A stretch of DNA of 64,000 nucleotides from Prevotella sp. (GCA_017619445.1 JAFZSI010000040.1:1-64000); one strand, 5' to 3'. Shown: positions 32,201 to 41,389, numbered from the stretch's first letter. Numbers and translations are program-made. The notes: a model not told the origin generated them from the letters alone.

Positions 32201-32402
32201 CTTAGAGATTGGCTACACCATCAACAAACCCAAATGGCTGCCATTGCTCAACTATGTGAGATTCTATGCATCAGGACAAAACCTGCTGACATTCGCAGAC
32301 TTCAAAGGCAACGACCCCGAGGCTCCCGGTTCAGGACTTGACTTCGGTGTGCGTTATCCTATGACACGTGTGTATAACTTTGGCCTACAAGTGAATTTCT
32401 AA
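29244..32402 (+). CDS. xusA: SusC/RagA TonB-dependent xylan transporter (first of two)
   Basis: The 1,052-aa protein starts MKNKKTIYLLAFLALFCLLP with a signal peptide ending GAWAQ, then a carboxypeptidase-regulatory-like domain (VEGTVVDETGEPLIGVTVSV, about 25-105), a TonB box region (EEVVVIAYGQQKKV), a plug domain (about 120-230: LQGKLPGISVVQPSG, VDGVERS, ILKDASATAVFGVRGANGV) and a large outer-membrane barrel ending NFGLQVNF. It imports oligosaccharides with its SusD partner. The start at 29244 gives the normal signal peptide. The tandem SusC-SusD-SusC-SusD-binding-protein order equals the xusABCDE core of xylan systems in Bacteroidetes, on which the symbol is based. Confidence 0.9.
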   Translation: MKNKKTIYLLAFLALFCLLPRGAWAQGMAVEGTVVDETGEPLIGVTVSVQGRSTGAITDLDGHFRIPSVASGATLEFSYVGYLTQTLRAQQRMSVKMQPDTKNLEEVVVIAYGQQKKVTITGSVSAVGGDELLKSPVANVSNALQGKLPGISVVQPSGMPGADEPVIRVRGTGSLNSADPLVLVDGVERSFSQLDPNEIEDISILKDASATAVFGVRGANGVILVTTKRGTPGKASVTVSASTAVQQISKFVDFADSYTYGKMWNYAAITDALPMSQWPGSATIQDYTPYADTGIRFSQDVMEHFRTGDMPTTFPNTDWIDYVMKDAAWQEQVNVNVNGGTERVRYFVSAGFLNQNSLFKTFSKNEDETFKYNRFNYRANLDINVSKYSQLALTLGGRVQNRTTMGSGEGFLFRYLQGATPYAGIGVDDQGRHIVADANIVGPYDRDALSNYYDLGYVNESTNVLNLDLQYKLDMSFLTQGLDFRIKGSYNTDYTAQKNRQNGYGTGVTYVATIVNGQEVLRKENITWPIPYNESRWGNRNWYAEASFNYARKFGKHNVGALMLYNQSKTYYPWDSDGSLYQSIPKGYVGLVGRVTYDYDTRYMLDFNIGYNGSENFAEGKRYGTFPSFSVGWIPSSEKFWEPIKNVIGYLKLRGSWGKVGNDNTNGARFLYLPGAWQFYTGSTTVNPQNRGTNFGTSGGWLQAVKELTAGNPNVTWETASKINVGLDAAFIGDRLTVNLDLFWEDRKDILVSNASLLPAVTSLPSSYVNEGRVKNHGYELTLKWSDKIGDFRYTITPSIAFARNKVIEMLEVPPMYDYLRRTGLSVGQRFGYDLFEYYQPGTEERYRAQYGVDMPDQKIELKYGDCVYVDLNGDGVIDANDQKPLGYPENPEITWSVNSNLNWKGLDFTMLWVGANNTSRTLNGYFRDQFGSTNTSALAQWVADNSWTEDNPNAILPRISFTNRVHNNRDSQAWTIDSKYVRLKNLEIGYTINKPKWLPLLNYVRFYASGQNLLTFADFKGNDPEAPGSGLDFGVRYPMTRVYNFGLQVNF

Positions 32403-32435
32403 TGCATAATTCATATAATTAGAAGACAGAAGATT

Positions 32436-34433
32436 ATGAAAAAGTTATTTATATACATATTGGCTTTGGGGATGACAACGGGCTTCTTCACAGCATGTGT
32501 GGATGATATCAATGTGGGTAATGCCTTTTTGGAGAAAGCGCCTGGTGTGGATGTGAATATTGACACGGTGTTCTCGAAGGCGGAATATACCCGCAATTTC
32601 CTGTGGAGCGCTTACGGTCAGCTCTACTGCACCTACACTTCGGGAAATATGATGAACGGTGCGCCCATCGACGTGCTTTCGGACTCGTATCACTGTTACG
32701 TGGGATGGGGCGGTCCGATACAGAGTTACTATCCGGGCGGACTGACGGAGGATGCTCAGGACACTGACAATGGTAACTTCCAAGGAAAATTCTCTTATTC
32801 GACTAAATTCGGTGGTCTGGACAGCGACGCTGGCGGCCGCGTGTCGATTTACGAAACGGTGCGCAAGTGCTGGCAGATTGTGGAGAACATTGAGAATGTG
32901 CCTGATATGGACGAGCAGGAAAAGAGCCGTCTTCGCGGTGAGGCATATACAATTATGGCGAGCCGTTACTTCGACGCGTTCCGCAATTTCGGCGGGCTGT
33001 GCCTGGTGAAGAAGGCGTTTGCCGTGGGTGAGGATTTCACTGAGGGGCGCAGCACGGCGTGGCAGACGGTTGAGTTTATCGACTCGCTGGTTCAGTGTGC
33101 CATCAATGAGAAGGGCTACATCTGGAATGTTCCCGACGCCGACATCGGCCAGTGGTCAGGTCGTCTGACACGTGCCTCTGCCCGTGCCCTTCGTGCAAAG
33201 CTATGGATGTTTGCTGCATCGCCGCTGTTCAACAGCCCCGCTCCTTATATGGAGTACTCGGCAGACAAGCAGACGGAATTCACCAACATTGAGCATGTGT
33301 GGTATGGCCATGAGGATCACTCGTTGTGGAACCGCTGCCTGCAGTATTGCAACGATTTCTTCAACGACAATGCCGCCAACGGCAACTATTACCAGCTGGT
33401 GCAGCCAACATCGGCCGACGAGGCTGGCTATCGCACAGCATTCCGCAGGGCATACCGCTACCGCAACGACGCAAGCCATCACGAGAAGCTGTTTGACGCT
33501 CATCCCACGCTCACCCTTTCCGACGGTGGATGGGGCTGGGGATGGAGAGGCTTTGCCCTCGACTGTCTTCGCCAGGGCGGTGCCGTTCCCACCAACGAGC
33601 TGGTGGAGTGCTTCGGCATGAAGGACGGCCGCAACTTCCCCTATACGGACATCTATGGTGCAGGAAAGAATCCTGGTGGAGTTGACATCTTTGCCGACCG
33701 CGACCCGCGCCTCTATGAGACCGTTCTTGTTCCCAGGCACGACCTGCCTGCCGGTTTCGACTATGCCGGTCAGACTTACACCGACACCTGGGTGAGCGGC
33801 CTGATGGACAACAACAGCAATTTCACCAACAAGGACGACATTGCCTCGGGTTACTGCAAGTTCAAGTGGTTGCTCGACTATTATGGCGGCAGCCGCTATG
33901 ACGACGAGTACATCGGCGTTCCCTACGTTCGTTTGGCCGAGATGTATCTCATCCGTGCGGAAGCCCGTGCTGAGACTGGCGACCTAGGGGGTGCGCTCGA
34001 CGACCTGCATGTGGTGCGCAGCCGCGTGGGCTTGGGCCGCCTTGAAAAGATGAACCCCGGCTTGAACCTGACCTCGAACAAGGAGAACCTCATCAACGAG
34101 ATTCTTCGTGAGCGCAACTGTGAAATCGGTGCTGAGTGTGGCGACCGTCTCTACGATATGGTTCGCCGCAAGCGGCAGGACTTGTTCACCAAGCCGCTTC
34201 ATGAAATCCGAATCTATCGCCTCGACGCTAATGGCAACCGAATGACGGAAGGGGACAACAGGTGGGACCCCACTACCCCATGGCCGAAGTTTGAGTATGA
34301 GAAGCCGGAAATCGTTGTTGGACACCGCCGCTGGTGGGACCCCGGCTACTGGACGAACAAGTGGTATCTTGACCCCGTCTCTCGTATTGAGATTCAGAAG
34401 GGTTATGGACTTACACAGAATCCTGGATGGTAA
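32436..34433 (+). CDS. xusB: SusD/RagB glycan-binding lipoprotein (first of two)
   Basis: The 665-aa protein starts MKKLFIYILALGMTTGFFTA with lipobox Cys in FTACVDD. SusD features include the N-terminal VFSKAEYTRNFLWSAYGQL, the tetratricopeptide-like helices (SRLRGEAYTIMASRYFDAFR), and the C-terminal RLAEMYLIRAEARAETGDLG, then NEILRERNCEIGAECGDRLY and LTQNPGW. It sits on the cell surface over the SusC barrel and captures glycan. It begins 33 nt after xusA and is surely cotranscribed. Xylan as ligand is inferred from the neighbouring enzymes. Confidence 0.9.
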   Translation: MKKLFIYILALGMTTGFFTACVDDINVGNAFLEKAPGVDVNIDTVFSKAEYTRNFLWSAYGQLYCTYTSGNMMNGAPIDVLSDSYHCYVGWGGPIQSYYPGGLTEDAQDTDNGNFQGKFSYSTKFGGLDSDAGGRVSIYETVRKCWQIVENIENVPDMDEQEKSRLRGEAYTIMASRYFDAFRNFGGLCLVKKAFAVGEDFTEGRSTAWQTVEFIDSLVQCAINEKGYIWNVPDADIGQWSGRLTRASARALRAKLWMFAASPLFNSPAPYMEYSADKQTEFTNIEHVWYGHEDHSLWNRCLQYCNDFFNDNAANGNYYQLVQPTSADEAGYRTAFRRAYRYRNDASHHEKLFDAHPTLTLSDGGWGWGWRGFALDCLRQGGAVPTNELVECFGMKDGRNFPYTDIYGAGKNPGGVDIFADRDPRLYETVLVPRHDLPAGFDYAGQTYTDTWVSGLMDNNSNFTNKDDIASGYCKFKWLLDYYGGSRYDDEYIGVPYVRLAEMYLIRAEARAETGDLGGALDDLHVVRSRVGLGRLEKMNPGLNLTSNKENLINEILRERNCEIGAECGDRLYDMVRRKRQDLFTKPLHEIRIYRLDANGNRMTEGDNRWDPTTPWPKFEYEKPEIVVGHRRWWDPGYWTNKWYLDPVSRIEIQKGYGLTQNPGW

Positions 34434-34453
34434 TTGATAATTGATAATTGACA

Positions 34454-37246
34454 ATGATTATGAAAATAAGAAACATATATATATATACCTTAGCGTGTCT
34501 GTGTGGTGCACCCTTGGCGGTGAGTGCCCAGGTGACGCTGAGCGACAAAGCGTCGCAGAAGGTAGATTTGGGCTATGGTGTTGAGCAGACCGAACTGCTC
34601 ACCACAGCGGCAGCGACCACCATCACTGCCGAAGAGCTTCGCCGCACCTCGGCCATCAGCCTGGCAGATGCCTTGTATGGCAAGCTGCTTGGCCTGAATG
34701 CCTTCCAGAACACTGGATTCAAGGGCGAGGAGGGCCGTGGCGCCACGTTCAACATCCGTGGCGTGCAGACCACTGGCGAGAAAGACATTCTGATTCTTGT
34801 GGATGGTGTGGAGCGGCCTATCGACCGTCTTTCAGTGGAGGAGGTGGAAAGCGTCACCGTCCTGAAAGACGCTGCTGCCGTGGCTCTCTACGGACACGAG
34901 GCCATCAATGGTGTGCTGTTAGTGAAGACCAAGCATGGCACCAAAGACGAGAAATACCACTTCAAGGTGGGTGCGTCGCACAAGATTCAGTTTGACCCCC
35001 AGACGGCTGATATGGTCAGTGCCTACGACTATGCCAACGCGCTGAACCGTGCACGTATCAACGATGGTGCCTCTCCTGCCTATACCGAAGCTGAGCTGCA
35101 GAAGTTCAAAGACGGCAGCGACCCCCTGGTTTATCCCAATGTGAACTGGAAGGACCAGGTGTTCAAGAACACGGCTCATGAGTCAAATGCCTATCTGTCG
35201 TTCTTTGGTGGCACCGACAAGGTGCAGTATTACGCACAGCTCGACTATACCGATGCCCGCGGACTCTACAAGAACCCTGACCAGGGCGACTGGAATTCGC
35301 AGCTGAAATACTCCAAGGCAAATATCCGTGCCAACGTTGACTTCGAGGTAAGCAAGTCCACAAGGGTAAGCGCCAACATCCTGGGCATCCTGATGGAAAC
35401 CAACGGCGTGCCCAACGTCAGCTCAAGCGATGCCTGGTGGCATCTGTACAAAGTGCCTGCCCTGGCATTCCCCGTCAAGACCGCCGGTGGTGTGTGGGGT
35501 GGCAGCCAGACCTACGGCGACTTCAACCTTCTGGCCAAGTCGCAGGGTGCCGGCTTCATGAAGACCCATCAGCGTCAGATATGGGCCAACATGACACTCG
35601 AGCAAGACCTTGACTTCATAACAAAAGGGCTGAAGCTCTACGTAGGAGCCTCTTACGACAACTCCTCCAACACCATTGAGACGCGCTCCAAGGGTTACCA
35701 GTATGGCTGGAACTACTTCGACGCAAGCGGCACGATGCAGGAGACGGTGATGGGTACGGTTGAGGACAAGCTGGTATTCAACCACTGGGTTGACACGCAG
35801 TGGCGCATCGCCACCTTCAACGCCGGACTGAAATATGGCATCCAACTGAACAACGGCGACAACTTCGCCGCCAATGCCAACTACAACATGAAGAGCGAGA
35901 TTCGCGACAACCGCAACAACACATGGTATCGCGCCAACTGGCAGCTCGCCCTGCACTACGACCACGCCAACCGTCTGCTCGCCGATGTGGTGCTGGCAGC
36001 CAACGGTTCAAACCGCAGCTATCCTGCCAAGTGGGCCTTCTCACCGACAGCAGGTTTGGGCTACATCTTTGTCAACAAGCCCGAAAGCGGTTTCCTGAAC
36101 TTCGGAAAGTTCCGTCTCTCGGGAGGTATCCAGCACACCGACTACGTGCCGCAGGCAGGTCTTTGGCTCGCAGCATGGGACAGCAGTCACGGACAGTTCT
36201 GGTATGGCACCAATTTCGCAAGCTCTTGGGGTGCTTTCTTGACTCAGTTCCCGACTGATAATTTCAAGCAGGAAACAGCTTATAAGGCCAATTTTGGTAC
36301 AGATTTGAGAATTGCCAACTCGCTCGACGTTACGCTCGATGTGTTCTATCAGCAGCGTCGCAACATCCTGGTCAGTGCATCTTCGCTCAACTCCGCAGTG
36401 GTCGGCATCCAGTCGTCGTATGATGACAAGGGACGCGTGGCAAGCTACGGTGCTGAATTAGGCCTTCGCTACGCCAAGACCTTCGCAAGCGGGTTTAACC
36501 TGAATGCCGGAGCATCTATCTCAAAGGTGAAGAGCGAAATCCTGGAATGGATTGAGACACCCGCCTACCCCAACCTCAGTGTCATTGGCGGTCCTGCCGA
36601 TGCCGAGCGCGGACTCATCGCCCTTGGTTTCTTCCAGGACCAGGCAGAAATCGACAACAGTCCTATTCAGCAGTTTGGACAGGTGAAAGTGGGTGACATC
36701 AAGTATAAGGATGTCAACGGTGACAATGTGATTAACGAAAACGACTACGTCACCCAGGATTATGGCAACACCTTCCCCTCACTTAACTATGCCTTCAGCC
36801 TTGGAGCAGAGTACAAGGGCTTTGGTATCAACGCCACCATGCAAGGAGCCGGCCACCAGGTGAAGCACCTGCGTTATGTTGACGGTGTGTGGGGAGCACT
36901 CTCCGACAACCGCAACCTCTCGCAGGAATACTACGACAACTGCTTCGACACCGCCGGTGCCAACGCCCTCTATCCGCGTCTGTCAACAGAGAATGTGGCA
37001 AACAATGCGCAGAACTCCACGATTTGGTACCGCAACATCAGCTGGCTGAAGCTGCGCGACTGCGAAGTGTATTACAAGTTGCCCGCAAGCGTCGTTGAGT
37101 CTCTCAAGGTTTCAGGTGTCAGGATATTCGTTCAGGGACAGAATCTTCTCTCCTTCGACAATATCGACGCCATGGATGCTGAAAACCTGAACACGGGTTA
37201 TCCAGTGATGAAGAGTGTAAACATTGGTCTTTCAGTAACATTCTAA
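34454..37246 (+). CDS. xusC: SusC/RagA TonB-dependent transporter (second), short form
   Basis: The product begins with a signal peptide (KIRNIYIYTLACLCGAPLAV, cut after SAQ) and goes straight into the plug domain (ATTITAEELRRTSAISLADA, RGVQTTGEKDILILVDGVER, VLKDAAAVALYGHEAINGVL) without the regulatory-like N-terminal domain of xusA. The barrel ends VNIGLSVTF. At about 930 aa it is shorter than usual SusC proteins, and the TonB-box region is reduced to about 40 residues. It starts 20 nt after xusB; alternative starts at 34448 (TTG) and 34460 (ATG) exist. It probably pairs with xusD. Confidence 0.9.
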   Translation: MIMKIRNIYIYTLACLCGAPLAVSAQVTLSDKASQKVDLGYGVEQTELLTTAAATTITAEELRRTSAISLADALYGKLLGLNAFQNTGFKGEEGRGATFNIRGVQTTGEKDILILVDGVERPIDRLSVEEVESVTVLKDAAAVALYGHEAINGVLLVKTKHGTKDEKYHFKVGASHKIQFDPQTADMVSAYDYANALNRARINDGASPAYTEAELQKFKDGSDPLVYPNVNWKDQVFKNTAHESNAYLSFFGGTDKVQYYAQLDYTDARGLYKNPDQGDWNSQLKYSKANIRANVDFEVSKSTRVSANILGILMETNGVPNVSSSDAWWHLYKVPALAFPVKTAGGVWGGSQTYGDFNLLAKSQGAGFMKTHQRQIWANMTLEQDLDFITKGLKLYVGASYDNSSNTIETRSKGYQYGWNYFDASGTMQETVMGTVEDKLVFNHWVDTQWRIATFNAGLKYGIQLNNGDNFAANANYNMKSEIRDNRNNTWYRANWQLALHYDHANRLLADVVLAANGSNRSYPAKWAFSPTAGLGYIFVNKPESGFLNFGKFRLSGGIQHTDYVPQAGLWLAAWDSSHGQFWYGTNFASSWGAFLTQFPTDNFKQETAYKANFGTDLRIANSLDVTLDVFYQQRRNILVSASSLNSAVVGIQSSYDDKGRVASYGAELGLRYAKTFASGFNLNAGASISKVKSEILEWIETPAYPNLSVIGGPADAERGLIALGFFQDQAEIDNSPIQQFGQVKVGDIKYKDVNGDNVINENDYVTQDYGNTFPSLNYAFSLGAEYKGFGINATMQGAGHQVKHLRYVDGVWGALSDNRNLSQEYYDNCFDTAGANALYPRLSTENVANNAQNSTIWYRNISWLKLRDCEVYYKLPASVVESLKVSGVRIFVQGQNLLSFDNIDAMDAENLNTGYPVMKSVNIGLSVTF

Positions 37247-37292
37247 GGAAAATGTAAAAATTGAATAATGTAACAGTGTAAAACAGAAGATT

Positions 37293-38975
37293 ATGAAAAC
37301 CATTAAGTTATATAATTTTTACATTGCGGCAGCAGCTTTAATGCTCACTGCCTGCGCCGACCTTGACTACACGGAGGCGACTACGCGCGACGAGGCTTGG
37401 ACGTATGACTATTACGGCAACGGCATCAAGAACCTGGTGTTCGACGTGTATGCTCAGGTATATAATAATGAGTTTGACGCCAACAGTGCCTACTTCCTCG
37501 CCGGAGCTACCGACGAGGCCCAGTATGCATTGGAAACGGGTGCGGTGAACAACTATGTGAACGGGGGATGGAGCCCCGCCAACCCGTATGCCAACGTATG
37601 GAACAAGGCTTATACGGCCATTGCCGACGTGAACATGTACTTGGAGAAGATTGACGAGACGGACATCTCGGACTGGAAGTACAACGCCGAATACGAGAAC
37701 TGGGTGGCTCAGATGGAGATGTTCCCCTATGAGCTGCGCTTCCTCAGGGCGTACTTCTATTTCGAGCTGTTCAAGACCTACGGCGACGTGCCCTTGGTGA
37801 CCACCACGCTGACCAACGGCCAGGCGAACAGCATTGAGCGCACCCCGGCTGACGAGATTGTGAAGTTCATCGTTGAGGAGTGTGACGCCATTGCTCCCTA
37901 TCTGCCTGTTTCCTACGCCACGGAGTTTGGCTCTGAGGTGGGCCGCGCCACGCGTGTAGCCGTGTTTGCCCTCAAGGCACGCACGCTGCTCTATGCCGCC
38001 TCGCCGCTGCACAACCCGACTGGCGACAAGGCTAAATGGGAGAAGGCCGCGGAGGCTTGTAAGTATATGCTCGACAATGCGGGCGTATGGGGTCTGAAGC
38101 TCAGCTCATACGGCTCTTTGTGGGGGCACGACGCTTTCTACAATCAGGAAATCATCTTCGGTCTCGGACGCGGTGAAAGCAACAGTTTCGAGATGGCCAA
38201 CTATCCCATTGGCGTGGAGAACGGCAGCTCGGGCAACTGTCCCACACAGAGCCTGATTGACCAATATGAGTATCAGGACAACGGCGAGACCTTCGGCCAG
38301 CGCTATCCCGGCAGCATCGACCTCAATGCGGTTGACCCGTACGAGGGACTTGACCCGCGCTTCGCGCTCACGGTGGTGAAGAACGGCGACGAATGGCCCA
38401 GCAACGGTGCTCAGAAGAAAGTGATTGAGACGTTCACCGGCGGATTCAACGGTGCTCCGAAGTATGGAGCCACGCCCACGGGCTACTATCTCCGCAAACT
38501 GGTCGATGGTTCGTGTGTCACCACAGCCGACAACCAGACCACCCGCCGCCACACCTGGATTATCTTCCGCTTGGGAGAGTTCTATCTCGACTATGCAGAG
38601 GCCGTTTATAATGCCACCGGCAGTGCAAACGACCCCACCTACGGCATGACAGCCAACGAGGCCATCAATGTGCTGCGCAATCGCTCGGACATCCAGATGC
38701 CGCCGTTCACCGAGGACGGTGAGGAGTGGGTTAAGCGCTATGAGCGCGAGCGTCTTGTGGAGTTGGCATTCGAGAACCACCGCTTCTGGGATGTACGCCG
38801 CTGGAAGAAGGGTGCCCAGTATTTCAAGAACATTCAGGTGGCAACCATCAGCCCCAGTCTGATGCTCACACGCTCTACAACTACCCGTCAGTGGGATGAC
38901 AAGTTTAATTTCTATCCCATTCCGCAGTCGGAACTGAGAAAGAATCCTAACCTTACCCAAAACCCGGGATGGTAG
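37293..38975 (+). CDS. xusD: SusD/RagB glycan-binding lipoprotein (second)
   Basis: The start MKTIKLYNFYIAAAALMLTA is followed by CADLDY, a lipoprotein signal with Cys after LTA. SusD hallmarks include WNKAYTAIADVNMYLEKIDE, ELRFLRAYFYFELFKTYGDV, RATRVAVFALKARTLLYAAS, and the C-terminal RLVELAFENHRFWDVRRWKK and LTQNPGW. The 560-aa length is typical. It begins 46 nt after xusC. The two SusD proteins are only distantly similar, so the pairs probably bind different parts or decorations of the glycan. Confidence 0.9.
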   Translation: MKTIKLYNFYIAAAALMLTACADLDYTEATTRDEAWTYDYYGNGIKNLVFDVYAQVYNNEFDANSAYFLAGATDEAQYALETGAVNNYVNGGWSPANPYANVWNKAYTAIADVNMYLEKIDETDISDWKYNAEYENWVAQMEMFPYELRFLRAYFYFELFKTYGDVPLVTTTLTNGQANSIERTPADEIVKFIVEECDAIAPYLPVSYATEFGSEVGRATRVAVFALKARTLLYAASPLHNPTGDKAKWEKAAEACKYMLDNAGVWGLKLSSYGSLWGHDAFYNQEIIFGLGRGESNSFEMANYPIGVENGSSGNCPTQSLIDQYEYQDNGETFGQRYPGSIDLNAVDPYEGLDPRFALTVVKNGDEWPSNGAQKKVIETFTGGFNGAPKYGATPTGYYLRKLVDGSCVTTADNQTTRRHTWIIFRLGEFYLDYAEAVYNATGSANDPTYGMTANEAINVLRNRSDIQMPPFTEDGEEWVKRYERERLVELAFENHRFWDVRRWKKGAQYFKNIQVATISPSLMLTRSTTTRQWDDKFNFYPIPQSELRKNPNLTQNPGW

Positions 38976-38989
38976 AAGAATTGATAATC

Positions 38990-39165
38990 CTGAATTATTC
39001 ATGGAGTTATCTGGAGTTAACTGAAGTTATCGCGGTCTGCGACCGCTCAGGGAGTTAACTGACAATACTCTGGCTATTGTCCGCTAACTTCCGTTAACTC
39101 CCGATGAATTCGCAGAATTCATATAACTCCAGATAACTCCCGTGAATAATATAAGTAATTGAAAA
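38990..39165. repeat. GGAGTTAAC repeats with GCGGTC hairpin inside the xus operon
   Basis: GGAGTTATCTGGAGTTAACT leads into GTTATCGCGGTCTGCGACCG with CTCAGGGAGTTAACTGAC (39025-39062), then CTAACTTCCGTTAACTCCCG and ATAACTCCAGATAACTCCCG. The GCGGTC/GACCGC hairpin could partly terminate or stabilise mRNA between xusD and xusE. Confidence 0.8.
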
Positions 39166-39183
39166 ATGAAAAATGAAAGAATT

Positions 39184-41061
39184 ATGAAGCATATAATCAA
39201 TTATTTAGGCGCGCTGCTTGCTGTGGTTCTCATCGGTACCACTTTAACAGCCTGTTCTGACGAGGACAGCGATTCCGCAAACGTCGGACTGGGCATCAAA
39301 GCGTTCTTCCCGACGAAGGTAGTCACCAACCAGCCGATAACCATCAATGGTTCTGGTTTCAACAACGTTACTGAGATTGAATTTCCTGGCGGCACGAAAG
39401 TGACCAATTTCGAGATTGTCGGCAACGACATGATCAGGGTCAACGCACCTGCGGGCATTGCCGCAAGCGGTGGCAAGCTCATCGTGCGCACAGCCAACGA
39501 AGAGGCTGAGTCGCGCATACCCATGACCGTGGGACATACCGTTGTTTCGGGATTCTCGAAACAGCCTGGTGAGAAAGCCTCGGGTGGTGAGATGATTACT
39601 GTGTTTGGCACCGACCTGGAGTTCATCAACAGTGTTGAACTGCTCGACCCAGACTCTGTTCCACAGCTGATTGACCATAAGGATTTCTATCGCAAAGGCA
39701 CCAGCAACCTCATCTTCCGTGTTCCACAGAAAAACATCTACAAAGGCACCTTCGTGGGATACCTTCATACCTACGACGGACAGGTTATCCCCTTGCCCGA
39801 ACTGGCCTACGAACCAGGCGCTGATGAGGGTCACTGGGAGACTGTGAAGACCACCATCTGGAAGAACGGCGGCCAGCTTGGTGAAATCAACTGGAGCAGC
39901 GACTATCGCTTCGCTCCCGAGAGCAACTCCACAGGCGAGGAGTGCTACACCGTTCCTATGGATGTATGGGAGAAGATGAAGTCTGAGACATTCTACATCA
40001 CCATTAAGGGCGCCAATCCGCAGGTTCGCATCACAACTGGCTGGTGGTCAACCAACCTTACTGCTGATGATATTATGCCTGGCAACGAGCTGATGGTGGA
40101 CAACGGAGACGGCACATGGACTGTCACAGTCAACCTGAGCAGTGCTCCCGACCTCCTTGGCCTCCTCGACGCACAGCACCTGCTCTTCACTGGTAGCGGA
40201 TACACCGTAGAGGAAATCTATTTTGCCGAGGAAGTCTGGGTTGATGGTCCTGGTATGCAGGAAGTGAAGACCTTCGTTTGGATGAACGGCGGCCAGCTCG
40301 GCGAAATCAACTGGAGCAGCAACTATCGCTTCGCTCCCGAGAGCAACTCCACAGGCGAGGAATGCTACACCGTTCCTATGGATGTTTGGGAGAAGTTGAA
40401 GTCTGAGACATTCTACATCACCATTAAGGGCGCCAATCCGCAGGTTCGCATCACAACAGGCTGGTGGTCCACCAACCTCACAGCCGACGACATCATGCCC
40501 GGCAACGAGCTGATGGTGGACAACGGAGACGGCACATGGACTGTCACGGTCAACCTGAGCAGTGCTCCCGACCTCCTTGACCTTCTCGACGCACAGCACC
40601 TGCTCTTCACCGGTAGCGGATACACCGTAGAGGAAATCTACTTCATTGAGTACGTTTCTGGTGGCGGCGGCGGAGCCAAGGAGAATGTCTTCTGGCAGAA
40701 CAGCGGCGGCGGTGCCGTCAGTTGGAACGGCACCTACCGTTTCGCCCTTGAGGGACACGACTTCAACAACGAGTGCATTGCCGAGTTCCCGCAAGATGTG
40801 TGGGATAAGATTAAGACCACCAAGTTCTATCTTGTGGTCGAGGCAACCGACCCGCAGATCCGCGTGACCAACGGATGGTGGGACACTCAGTGGAAGTCGG
40901 ACTTCCAGCCTGGCAACGAACTGCTCACCGACAACGGAGACGGAACATGGACCCTCGAAGTCAACATCGCAGGCGACCCGCTCGTTGACACCATCGACGA
41001 GAAACACATCCTCTTCACCGGTGACAGATTCACGCCCGTGAAACTCTACTTTGCCGAGTAG
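39184..41061 (+). CDS. xusE: Surface glycan-binding lipoprotein with IPT/TIG domains and three tandem modules
   Basis: The start MKHIINYLGALLAVVLIGTT leads to lipobox Cys in LTACSDE. Residues about 35-215 form two IPT/TIG-like beta domains (ITINGSGFNNVTEIEFPGG; GEMITVFGTDLEFINSVELL). Then come three tandem binding modules of about 130-140 aa: units 1 and 2 are almost identical (each with PQVRITTGWWSTNLT and ELMVDNGDGTWTVTVNL), unit 3 is diverged (DPQIRVTNGWWDTQW). The Trp pairs in GWW are likely sugar-stacking residues. It would hold xylan at the cell surface for the SusC/D pairs. ATG 39184 was chosen over 39166 because it starts the signal peptide. Confidence 0.85.
   Translation: MKHIINYLGALLAVVLIGTTLTACSDEDSDSANVGLGIKAFFPTKVVTNQPITINGSGFNNVTEIEFPGGTKVTNFEIVGNDMIRVNAPAGIAASGGKLIVRTANEEAESRIPMTVGHTVVSGFSKQPGEKASGGEMITVFGTDLEFINSVELLDPDSVPQLIDHKDFYRKGTSNLIFRVPQKNIYKGTFVGYLHTYDGQVIPLPELAYEPGADEGHWETVKTTIWKNGGQLGEINWSSDYRFAPESNSTGEECYTVPMDVWEKMKSETFYITIKGANPQVRITTGWWSTNLTADDIMPGNELMVDNGDGTWTVTVNLSSAPDLLGLLDAQHLLFTGSGYTVEEIYFAEEVWVDGPGMQEVKTFVWMNGGQLGEINWSSNYRFAPESNSTGEECYTVPMDVWEKLKSETFYITIKGANPQVRITTGWWSTNLTADDIMPGNELMVDNGDGTWTVTVNLSSAPDLLDLLDAQHLLFTGSGYTVEEIYFIEYVSGGGGGAKENVFWQNSGGGAVSWNGTYRFALEGHDFNNECIAEFPQDVWDKIKTTKFYLVVEATDPQIRVTNGWWDTQWKSDFQPGNELLTDNGDGTWTLEVNIAGDPLVDTIDEKHILFTGDRFTPVKLYFAE
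39838..40653 (+). repeat. Near-identical tandem duplication of 420 bp within xusE
   Basis: Bases from about 39863 to 40230 and from about 40283 to 40650 match almost everywhere at an offset of exactly 420. The third unit (about 40680-41058) is clearly diverged. Confidence 0.9.
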
Positions 41062-41074
41062 GGAAACAATCACC

Positions 41075-41128
41075 CCCCTTCCCCCCACCTCCCCCTCTTC
41101 TCCCCTTGGGGGAGGTAAGGGAGGGGTT
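41075..41128. repeat. GC-rich dyad after xusE
   Basis: CCACCTCCCCCTCTTCTCCC with CTTGGGGGAGGTAAGGGAGG; it may also act as a terminator-like hairpin 15-65 nt after xusE. Confidence 0.6.
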
Positions 41129-41308
41129 ATATCAGATAGTTTGATAAGTTATTCATAGATTAACAGCGATTATGCGTTTTAATTTGTTAGGTAATTATTC
41201 TATTATGTAGGTTAGCAGATTCTTTACCTTTTGGCTGTTCGTGGAGAATCGCTATTGGTATGGACGAACTGTTGAACATTAGTAGAAAATTGTATTTCAA
41301 GAGAGAAG

Positions 41309-41340
41309 GGCGCGGCATTTTTGGTCGCGTCTTTCTTTTT
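41309..41340 (+). terminator. Terminator downstream of the xus operon
   Basis: GGCGCGGC and GTCGCGTC arms pair with G-U closures around ATTTTTG and are followed by TTTCTTTTT. Confidence 0.65.
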
Positions 41341-41389
41341 GCTCCACCCCATGCCCGTAAGTCTTTCGTGCGAAATGAGGAGAACAAAG

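Noticed and set aside
38106-39002. Minus-strand frame (298 codons) opposite xusD
   Set aside because: It is antisense to conserved SusD motifs.
40048-41088. Minus-strand frame (346 codons) opposite xusE
   Set aside because: It is internally repetitive only because xusE is; there is no start signal and the plus strand is clearly coding.
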